Assembly (NCBI GenBank): GCA_016873995.1
Contig: VGVR01000032.1
Span: forward strand, 1-41,415
Direction of reading: 5' to 3'
Source: Gemmatimonadota bacterium
Lineage (GTDB): Bacteria; Gemmatimonadota; Gemmatimonadetes; Longimicrobiales; Gaopeijiaceae
Length of the DNA stretch: 41,415 bases
Made by a program: the position numbers and the translations under genes. The notes under the pieces are model-generated. The model was given only the letters and a program-made list of their open reading frames with translations, searched no databases and was not told the DNA's origin. This document shows positions 35,926 through 41,415 of the stretch, piece by piece (position 1 is the stretch's first letter; each line of letters begins with the position of its first letter).

Positions 35926-36064
35926 AGTTAGGCCGGCGCGAAGCCTGACCTGAAGTCGCCGCCACCCTCGACCGATACTCCCCCGTAGGGATGCCGACGG
36001 ATGAGCGCGTGGAGCGTCCGTGCGGCATGCCCCCCGGAACGAGAAACGGACGAGCGAGGCGACC

Positions 36065-36433
36065 ATGGAAGAAGTGACGCTGGGCGTGCGAGCCCCCCTG
36101 GACCTGGAGGGCTTCCGTAACTCCATGCAGGCTGCGGGCATCGAAGAGATCGTGGAGCCGACTCTGCAACTCTTCGTCGAGGAGTCGGCTGGCCTCATGG
36201 CGGCGCTGGAGGAATCGCTCGCCGCGTCCGACGCGGAGTCGCTCCGCAAAGCCGCACACAAGCTCAAGGGCTCCTCGGGCAACGTGCACGCGCGGCACCT
36301 CTCCGAGCTGGCGGAGGGCCTCGAGCACATCGCCCGCGGGGGCGATCTCAGCACGGCCCCCCGGCTCGTGGCGCAGACGCGACGCGAGTACGGAGCGGTG
36401 CGTGAGTTCCTCGCTCGACAGGGAGTTGCATGA
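36065..36433 (+). CDS. Histidine phosphotransfer (HPt) domain protein
   Basis: 122 residues, essentially one four-helix HPt domain. The phospho-accepting histidine is H65 in 'RKAAHKLKGSSGNVHARHLSELAEGLE', a textbook HPt motif. Start at 36065 fits a GAGG-like sequence upstream and the domain boundary; a GTG at 36020 would add 15 unconserved residues. HPt proteins shuttle phosphate between receiver domains. Its stop overlaps the ATG of the PilB-REC gene (ATGA), so the natural partner is that gene's receiver domain. No histidine kinase is in the window. Confidence 0.88.
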   Translation: MEEVTLGVRAPLDLEGFRNSMQAAGIEEIVEPTLQLFVEESAGLMAALEESLAASDAESLRKAAHKLKGSSGNVHARHLSELAEGLEHIARGGDLSTAPRLVAQTRREYGAVREFLARQGVA

Positions 36434-38772
36434 TCGCGCACTGGATGGCGACGGCGGTGAAGCGAGCGGGACTCCCGAATGCCGACCGCCTGGTCTTCGC
36501 TCCCGATACGAGCGTGCACGACGTATGGACCGCCGCCTGCAAGGAGTGCGACGTCCAGCCCCAGGAGCTCGCCGCCGCGATCGCGAAGGCGTTCTCCATG
36601 GAGACGGTGGACCTGACCGGGGCCGAGCCGACGGCGGCCAAGCTCCTCCCCGGTAGCATCGCCCGGAAGTTCTGCGTATTCCCGGTGCGAGACGAAAACC
36701 GCTACCTGGTGGTGGCGACCCCTAACCCGACCGACCTGAACGCCGATCAGGAAGTCGGCTTCACCTCGGGTCGGATCGCGCGCTTCGCGGTCGCGCCCCC
36801 CATGGCCATCTCGGGTGCCATCGAGTCCGCCTACTCGGCCGATCACGCGGCCGCGTCCATGCTCGAGCGCCTGGGCCGGGAGGCCGATCTGGCCAAGGTC
36901 GAGTTCGAGTTGCCGAGCGATGCCCCAGCCCCGGAGAAGATCCTCGAAGCCGATCTGGCAGGCCCCGTGGTGCGTCTCGCGAACATCATCCTGCACGAGG
37001 CGGTGCGGCATCGGGCGTCCGACATCCACATCCAACCGCTCGCGTCGAGCGGTGTGGTTCGGTTCCGGACCGACGGCGTACTCCACAACGCGATGCAGCT
37101 GCCGCTCCCGGTGCTGGCACGCGTCGTGTCGCGCATCAAGATCATGGCCCAGCTCGACATCACCGACCGCCTGCGACCGCAGGACGGGCGCACGCGCATG
37201 GTCGTGGACGGGCGGAAGTACGACTTGCGCGTATCCACCGTGCCGACGCGCGGCGCGGAGAAGGCCGTCATCCGACTGCTCGACCCTGAGCGCGGTGGCA
37301 CCCTCGCCAAGACCGGCATCGGCCCGTACGACGTCGAGAGACTGCGCCGCGCGCTAACCAACCGCGACGGCGTCGTGGTGGTTACGGGCCCCACCGGCTC
37401 CGGCAAGACCACCACGCTCTACGGCGCGCTCGGCGAGATCGCGACCGACGACGTGAACATCATGACGGTGGAGGACCCGGTCGAGTACGAGGTCGCGGGC
37501 CTCACGCAGATCCAGGTCGAACAGAAGCAGGGCATGACCTTCGCCTCGGCGCTGCGCGCGATCCTGCGGCAGGATCCGGACGTGATCTTCGTCGGTGAGA
37601 TTCGCGACGCCGAAACGGCGGAGATCGCCGCCCAGGCGAGCCTCACCGGGCACCTCGTCTTGTCCACGCTGCATACGAACGATGCCATAGGCGCCATCCG
37701 CCGGTTCCTCGACCTCGGCCTGAGTGCCGCGACGGTGAGCGAGACGCTCCGGGGGGCCTTGGCGCAGCGCCTCGTGCGCCGAGTCTGCTCCAGCTGCGCC
37801 GAGCGTGTCGGAGCCGATCTCACGGCCCAAGAGGCCGAGCTGGCCGCGCGGTACGGCGCACGCCCGGTGGTCCGCGCCCAGGGCTGCGACGAGTGCATGA
37901 GCAGCGGATACCCCGGCCGCCTTCCCGTCACCGAGTTCATTCTGGCGACGCCCGAGCTCCAGCACCTGATCGAGTCGGGAGCGCCCGCGTCCGAGCTGCG
38001 CAAACAAGCCGCACGAGACGGCATGGTGACGCTGCGCGAGTCCGCGCTCGAGCGGATACGCGCCGGCGAGACCACCCTGCAGGAGGTAGAGCGCGTGATC
38101 GGCCACGCGGAGGAGGAGGAGGAAGATGGCGACGCAGCATCCTCCGCGGGTGCGGTGACTGTGGATGGACCGGGGCCGATCGTGTCGCCACCGGAGCCGC
38201 TCACGATCCTCCATTCCCCAGAGGTCCTGCGCGCGGCACCGGCGGCTGCCAGCCCGTCTCGCGCACCCGTCGCCGCAGTTGCGTCGTCGCCGGCCGCACC
38301 CGTGGCCACCGCGACTATCCCCGCGGCGCCCTCACGACTCGTCGTGCACGCGGCTCCGCCCGCCGCTCCCGCACCGATCGAGCCGAGCGAGGACCAGCCG
38401 CACATCTTGGTGGTCGATGACGACGGCACCACCCGCACCATTGCGCGAGGGGTCTTCGAGGCGACGGGCTACCGAGTGTCCGAGGCGCGCGACGGTGCCG
38501 AGGCCCTCGTGCGGTTGGCGCGCGGCGAGCACTTCAGCCTCATGCTGCTGGACCTCGACATGCCGAACATCGGCGGACGCGACGTGCTCCGCTCCGTGAG
38601 GCAGTCCATGGCCACCGTGGGCCTCCCGGTCGTCGTGCTGACAGGCGCCCCCGACCACGGCACCGAGGTCGAGCTCATGGAGATGGGCGCAGACGACTAC
38701 CTGCGGAAGCCGATCGATCCACCGCTGCTCTCGATTCGCATCAAAGCAGCGATGCGGAGGGCCCGAGGGTAG
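36430..38772 (+). CDS. PilB/GspE-type secretion ATPase fused to a C-terminal receiver domain
   Basis: 780 residues. An N-terminal GspE-N/MshEN-like region (about 1-150) precedes the hexameric ATPase: Walker A G320-T327 ('GPTGSGKT'), Asp box 'IMTVEDPVEYEVAGLTQ', Walker B 'QDPDVIFVGEIRD' and His box 'TGHLVLSTLHTNDA'. The zinc module comprises C453-x2-C456 plus 'CDEC' about 30 residues on. After about residue 560 comes a long Pro/Ala/Val linker, then a receiver domain from about residue 657 with acidic 'VVDDDG', phospho-acceptor D708 ('LLDLDMP'), 'VLTGA' and the Lys of 'LRKPI'. PilB drives type IV pilus extension; GspE drives type II secretion. The fused receiver and the HPt gene upstream suggest phosphorelay control of the motor. 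Confidence 0.92.
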   Translation: MIAHWMATAVKRAGLPNADRLVFAPDTSVHDVWTAACKECDVQPQELAAAIAKAFSMETVDLTGAEPTAAKLLPGSIARKFCVFPVRDENRYLVVATPNPTDLNADQEVGFTSGRIARFAVAPPMAISGAIESAYSADHAAASMLERLGREADLAKVEFELPSDAPAPEKILEADLAGPVVRLANIILHEAVRHRASDIHIQPLASSGVVRFRTDGVLHNAMQLPLPVLARVVSRIKIMAQLDITDRLRPQDGRTRMVVDGRKYDLRVSTVPTRGAEKAVIRLLDPERGGTLAKTGIGPYDVERLRRALTNRDGVVVVTGPTGSGKTTTLYGALGEIATDDVNIMTVEDPVEYEVAGLTQIQVEQKQGMTFASALRAILRQDPDVIFVGEIRDAETAEIAAQASLTGHLVLSTLHTNDAIGAIRRFLDLGLSAATVSETLRGALAQRLVRRVCSSCAERVGADLTAQEAELAARYGARPVVRAQGCDECMSSGYPGRLPVTEFILATPELQHLIESGAPASELRKQAARDGMVTLRESALERIRAGETTLQEVERVIGHAEEEEEDGDAASSAGAVTVDGPGPIVSPPEPLTILHSPEVLRAAPAAASPSRAPVAAVASSPAAPVATATIPAAPSRLVVHAAPPAAPAPIEPSEDQPHILVVDDDGTTRTIARGVFEATGYRVSEARDGAEALVRLARGEHFSLMLLDLDMPNIGGRDVLRSVRQSMATVGLPVVVLTGAPDHGTEVELMEMGADDYLRKPIDPPLLSIRIKAAMRRARG

Positions 38773-38773
38773 C

Positions 38774-38804
38774 GGCCCGCGGGGCTGAGCGTGATGCGCG
38801 GGCC
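38774..38804 (+). terminator. Hairpin after the PilB-REC gene
   Basis: GGCCCGCG (38774-38781) pairs perfectly with CGCGGGCC (38797-38804) around a 15-nt loop, starting 2 nt after the stop codon. It lacks a U-tract. Probable 3' end structure. Confidence 0.45.
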
Positions 38805-38901
38805 AGCCGGGTGCCCACGAGGAGTCGCCCGCAGCGGCCTGCCAAGGCAATCCGCCGGGTAGACGACTGGCGTGCGGCGCGGCGTGCGCCCACTGTAGGG
38901 C

Positions 38902-39330
38902 ATGCACCGCCACAGCGTGATCTTCGTGCGAGAGATGGAGCAACAGCTCACCGGGAGCGGATGCTGCGGTCGTCTCGAGGGCGACTTCCTCGGGTGTGCA
39001 GGCGAGCGCGTCTTTCCCGAGCGCCGCGCGGGAATGGAGGCGATGGGCCCCCTCTACCGCGCCCTGCACGCCCGATACGGCGACACCATCGATCTCGAGG
39101 TGATCGACCCGCGGAACGCGATCGCGCTCGGCCTGCTCCTCCTGCGCGACTTTCGACGCTTCCGGGTTGGCTTCGGTGAGGCGTGGAGGACGCTGACCCG
39201 GCTTCCAGTTCAGGCCCTCGTCTTGGACGGCAGGCTGGTCGCACGCGGCGCATGGCCGGCAGCAGACGAGGTGATCGGGGTGCTGGAGGGCTCGACCCCA
39301 GCTCGCCCCCGGGTCGGCGCACCGGTCTAG
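38902..39330 (+). CDS. Protein of unknown function with Gly-Ser-Gly-Cys-Cys-Gly motif
   Basis: 142 residues, no signal peptide. The N-terminus 'VIFVREMEQQLTGSGCCGRLEGDF' carries an adjacent cysteine pair in a glycine-rich turn after a beta strand, and a later 'DLEVIDPRNAIAL' strand-loop could belong to a thioredoxin-like fold. 'LPVQALVLDGRLVARGAWPAADEVIGVLEG' is the kind of end seen in thioredoxin-fold proteins (cis-Pro strand, then hairpin and helix). I do not recognise a named family. The vicinal cysteines suggest metal or thiol chemistry. It follows PilB-REC after 129 nt and is convergent with the next gene. Confidence 0.7.
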   Translation: MHRHSVIFVREMEQQLTGSGCCGRLEGDFLGCAGERVFPERRAGMEAMGPLYRALHARYGDTIDLEVIDPRNAIALGLLLLRDFRRFRVGFGEAWRTLTRLPVQALVLDGRLVARGAWPAADEVIGVLEGSTPARPRVGAPV

Positions 39331-39344
39331 GCGCCTCGCACCCG

Positions 39345-39761
39345 CTATTCCATCGGCTGCATGAAGCCGAACGCGGAAGCCGGGGCTCGCCGCGCCCGAC
39401 GCCACGGCATCTCGGTCCCAGACATGCTCCGCAGCCTGGACGCCGGACGCTGTCCTTCCGCTCGGCGGAGCACGCTCGGAACGAATGCTCGCAGCCCTTC
39501 CCAAGTCACTTCACGCGAGATGCCGACCTGGGCGGCGATGCGCCCCGCGCCCACGGTGCTCAACAGGTCGCGCACGTTCCTGGCGTCCGAAAGACGCTGG
39601 GCGTCGAGCGATGCCCGCTGCCACGCGTAGGAGGCGATCAGCTCTGCCCCTGCCGCCCGCACGAAGTCCAACGCGGCGGCGTCCTGGAGCCCGATGTGCA
39701 CCTCGAGCTCCTGGGCGAGATCGGCCTGGCTCGACGCGAGTACTCGTTGCAGCGCTTCCAT
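39345..39761 (-). CDS. Hypothetical protein, possibly DUF937-like
   Basis: 138 residues, mostly helical and without signal peptide. 'DLLSTVGAGRIAAQVGISREVTWEGLRAFVPSVLRRAEG' has the shape of a DUF937/YidB-like repeat (a short helix, Gly-containing turn, then a Pro-Xaa-Val-Leu helix), but similarity is faint. The C-terminus is Arg/Ser/Pro-rich and may be disordered. The ATG has a G-rich sequence (GGGGGG) a few nt upstream. Only 14 nt separate its stop from the convergent gene's stop. Confidence 0.5.
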   Translation of the reverse strand: MEALQRVLASSQADLAQELEVHIGLQDAAALDFVRAAGAELIASYAWQRASLDAQRLSDARNVRDLLSTVGAGRIAAQVGISREVTWEGLRAFVPSVLRRAEGQRPASRLRSMSGTEMPWRRARRAPASAFGFMQPME

Positions 39762-39879
39762 TCACCCCCCCGGGTGGAGCGCAGGCGTCACGCACCTGCC
39801 CCTTACACACTCGGCAGGGGTGGAATCGGTCACCTGCCGGCCTGCGGGCGGGGGCCCGCCGCGGGAATCGACGCGAGCC

Positions 39880-39908
39880 TTGACGCCCCCTGGACCCCGC
39901 CGCAACTT
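39880..39908 (+). promoter_or_regulatory. Possible promoter of the his operon
   Basis: TTGACG (39880-39885) is a good -35; the 17-bp spacing lands on CAACTT (39903-39908), a poor -10. If real, transcription would start about 39915, leaving almost nothing before the leader-peptide ATG at 39918. The gap 39762-39879 upstream has GC-rich dyads (for example GCGGGC...GCCCGC) but nothing else I can name. Confidence 0.35.
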
Positions 39909-39917
39909 GGGCGTCCC

Positions 39918-39995
39918 ATGAACACCAGGATCCACGTCCGGCACCATCATCACCACGCGGCCCTCACGGGTTGCGGAAAGGTCGTGCGCGCCTAG
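39918..39995 (+). CDS. hisL: his operon leader peptide
   Basis: A 25-codon frame with His at codon 6 and five consecutive His codons at 9-13, ending in TAG 25 nt before a strong terminator and 109 nt upstream of hisG. This is the classic layout of a ribosome-mediated histidine attenuator: when His-tRNA is scarce the ribosome stalls in the His run and transcription continues. The five codons are CAC, CAT, CAT, CAC, CAC. The start codon has no clear Shine-Dalgarno and may be leaderless. The peptide itself needs no function. Chance is very unlikely given the position and the RNA structures that follow. Confidence 0.9.
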   Translation: MNTRIHVRHHHHHAALTGCGKVVRA

Positions 39996-40030
39996 GACGA
40001 AGATCCAAGAGGTGGCACCCACCGCGGCCC
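39968..40030 (+). promoter_or_regulatory. his attenuator antiterminator pairing
   Basis: GGGTTGCGG (39968-39976), lying just after the His codons in the leader frame, can pair over nine contiguous bases (two G-U) with CCGCGGCCC (40022-40030), the 5' arm of the terminator. A ribosome stalled on the His codons would leave this segment free to pair and so block the terminator. A ribosome reaching the leader stop would cover or pass it and let the terminator form. Confidence 0.75.
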
Positions 40031-40056
40031 GTCGAGGACGGGGCGCGGTTTTTTTT
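40021..40056 (+). terminator. his operon attenuator (intrinsic terminator)
   Basis: ACCGCG-G-CCCGTC (40021-40033) pairs with GACGGG-G-CGCGGT (40037-40049): two 6-bp helices around one G-G mismatch, 3-nt loop, followed by an unbroken run of eight T (40049-40056). It sits between hisL and hisG, so it can only control the downstream his genes. Confidence 0.92.
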
Positions 40057-40104
40057 CGTAGTCGAATTGGGTGGTCGAACGCACGCACAACAGGGCGGAC
40101 CAGA

Positions 40105-40977
40105 ATGAATAGACCGATGCGCGTGGCGCTCCCCAGCAAGGGGCGCCTCTCCGAGCGGGCCCTCGAGCTTCTCGAGCTGGCCGGGCTCCGGCCGGCGTTT
40201 GCGGCCGACCGGGCGTTGGTAGCGGCACTGGGTGATGACTTCGAGGCGATCTTCGTGCGGGCCCAGGACATTCCGGAGTACGTGGCGGATGGGGCCGCAG
40301 AGATCGGCGTGACGGGCGCCGACTGCGTGGCGGAGAGCGGTCGCCAAGTCACAGAAGTGCTCGACCTCGGGTTCGGACGGTGCCGGCTCGTGGTCGCCGC
40401 CCGCGAGGAGTCGGAGGTGACGTCCGCGAAGCAGCTGCCCAAGGGTACGCGCGTCGCAACGTCGTTCCCGCGCTGCGCAACCCGGCACTTCGAGTCGCTC
40501 GGTATCCCGATCACGATCGCACCGGTGAGCGGCGCCACCGAGATCGCCCCCCACTTGGGTGTGGCGGACGTGATCGTCGACCTGACCTCGACGGGTTCTA
40601 CCCTCAAGGTGAACGGCCTGCGCGAGATCGGCACCGTGCTCGAGTCCACCGCGCGGCTGGTCGCGAACCCGGCGGCGCTGGCAGACCGGAAGACGCGCCC
40701 TCTCGTCGACGAGGTGGCCACCGCGCTCGAGTCCGTGATCCGCGCGCAGGAGAAGCGCTATTTGATGGCGAACGTGCCCAAGGACAAGCTCGAGCAGGTG
40801 CGGGCGGTGATCCCCGGGCTCTCCGGCCCGACCATCGTCGAGGTGCTCGACTCGGGCACCTGGGTCGCAGCACACGCGGTGGTCGACGCCGGTGCCGTCT
40901 ACCAGACGATCGGCAAGCTGAAGGCGCTCGGCGCGCAAGGCATCCTCGTCACCCGCATCGAGAGGCTGATGCCGTGA
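40105..40977 (+). CDS. hisG: ATP phosphoribosyltransferase, long (HisG-L) form
   Basis: 290 residues from ATG 40105 (40117 is a second choice). N-terminal catalytic domains: 'MRVALPSKGRLSERALELLELAG', 'IFVRAQDIPEYVADGAAEIGVTGADC', 'RVATSFPRCATRHFESLGI' and 'DVIVDLTSTGSTLKVNGLREIG' (phosphoribosyl-pyrophosphate site). The C-terminal ACT-like regulatory domain is present ('KRYLMANVPKDKLEQVRAVIPGLSGPTIVEV'), which means the homohexameric, histidine-inhibited long form that needs no HisZ. It performs the first committed step of histidine biosynthesis. Control is thus double: feedback by histidine through the ACT-like domain and attenuation upstream. Its stop overlaps the hisD start (GTGA). Confidence 0.96.
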   Translation: MNRPMRVALPSKGRLSERALELLELAGLRPAFAADRALVAALGDDFEAIFVRAQDIPEYVADGAAEIGVTGADCVAESGRQVTEVLDLGFGRCRLVVAAREESEVTSAKQLPKGTRVATSFPRCATRHFESLGIPITIAPVSGATEIAPHLGVADVIVDLTSTGSTLKVNGLREIGTVLESTARLVANPAALADRKTRPLVDEVATALESVIRAQEKRYLMANVPKDKLEQVRAVIPGLSGPTIVEVLDSGTWVAAHAVVDAGAVYQTIGKLKALGAQGILVTRIERLMP

Positions 40978-41415
40978 GCGGTGTCGACCTCTTCGCGCGC
41001 GGGCGTCTCGCCGACTTGCCAGCGGCGACGCTCGCGCGGCTACTCGACCGGAGGCCGGCCGACGACGCCGACGTCGCGGCCGCGGTCGCCGGCATGCTCG
41101 CCGACGTGCGCGCACGCGGTGACGCCGCCCTCCGGGACATGGCGCAGCGCTTCGACGGCGTGCGGCTCGACGCTCTCGAAGTCCCGCGGCGCTCCTGGGA
41201 CGACGCGGTCGCTGCACTCGACGTAGACGTGCGCGCTGCGCTCGAGCGCGCCGCAGCGAATATCCGCCGCTTTCACGAGGCGCAGCTTTCCGGAGACGTG
41301 ACGCTCGAGGTCGAGCCCGGCGTGCGCATCACCCGCACCTGGACGCCCCTGGCCCGCGTCGGCGTGTACGCTCCCGGTGGCAGAGCGGCGTATCCGAGCT
41401 CGGTGCTCATGGGCG
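40974..41415 (+). CDS. hisD: Histidinol dehydrogenase, N-terminal part (3' end outside window)
   Basis: GTG 40974 overlaps the hisG stop, and the frame is open to the end of the window (about 147 codons). 'VAGMLADVRARGDAALRDMAQRFDGV', 'ANIRRFHEAQL' and 'RTWTPLARVGVYAPGGRAAYPSSVLMG' are the standard N-terminal landmarks of HisD, which oxidises L-histidinol to L-histidine in two NAD+-dependent steps with zinc. The hisG-hisD order and overlap show a his operon continuing beyond the window. Confidence 0.95.
   Translation, partial: MSGVDLFARGRLADLPAATLARLLDRRPADDADVAAAVAGMLADVRARGDAALRDMAQRFDGVRLDALEVPRRSWDDAVAALDVDVRAALERAAANIRRFHEAQLSGDVTLEVEPGVRITRTWTPLARVGVYAPGGRAAYPSSVLMG

Overview
The window is a high-GC, gene-dense bacterial chromosome segment. 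It carries diderm-type outer-membrane and lipoprotein genes, a large secreted M14 carboxypeptidase, many GTG/TTG starts, and many 1-4 nt stop/start overlaps (ATGA, GTGA). The gene mix looks like Gemmatimonadota or a close relative. That placement is inference from gene content; there is no rRNA or other marker to confirm it. I see no tRNA, rRNA, insertion sequence, prophage or CRISPR.

Layout. 1-7.2 kb: the end of a PQQ-dependent dehydrogenase, a convergent NHL-propeller lipoprotein, a secreted M14 carboxypeptidase, a small lipoprotein, a TPR/glycine-zipper protein and a small outer-membrane protein with an in-frame amber codon. 7.2-12.2 kb: an SDR, a 37-bp tandem array, an exported RidA-like protein with an Atg22/UMF1-type MFS transporter, a YdfG dehydrogenase and a second MFS transporter. 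12.3-18.6 kb: a response regulator fused to a degenerate PIG-L domain, accA, ricT, metG, an M23 peptidase and a lipoprotein. 18.6-23.1 kb: a run joined by GTGA overlaps, with fadJ, a MocA-like nucleotidyltransferase, two XdhC-type proteins and a DUF402 protein. It ends in a second (28-bp) tandem array. 23.2-32.3 kb, minus strand: a VKOR/DsbA-like disulfide cassette, then uvrA, gyrA, threonine ammonia-lyase and a HAD phosphatase. 32.4-35.9 kb: a heme-copper oxidoreductase operon with a small membrane subunit, a CuA subunit II, a subunit I lacking the canonical active-site tyrosine, and a membrane-anchored SCO protein. 36-39.8 kb: an HPt protein coupled to a PilB-type ATPase fused to a receiver domain, then two small unknown proteins. 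39.9 kb to the end: a histidine leader peptide with attenuator, hisG, and the start of hisD.

The most interesting items are these. (1) A complete histidine attenuator (leader peptide with five consecutive His codons, antiterminator pairing, terminator with U-tract) sits upstream of hisG. (2) The heme-copper subunit I keeps all six metal-ligand histidines, but the position of the cross-linked tyrosine is glutamine, which suggests a nitric-oxide-reductase-like or otherwise atypical enzyme. (3) An HPt plus PilB-REC pair suggests phosphorelay control of a pilus or secretion motor. (4) A receiver domain is fused to a PIG-L fold that has lost its metal ligands. (5) Two unrelated-looking tandem arrays both fill convergent gene junctions and reiterate the last codons and stop of a flanking gene. 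(6) Three otherwise intact reading frames each carry a single internal TAG.
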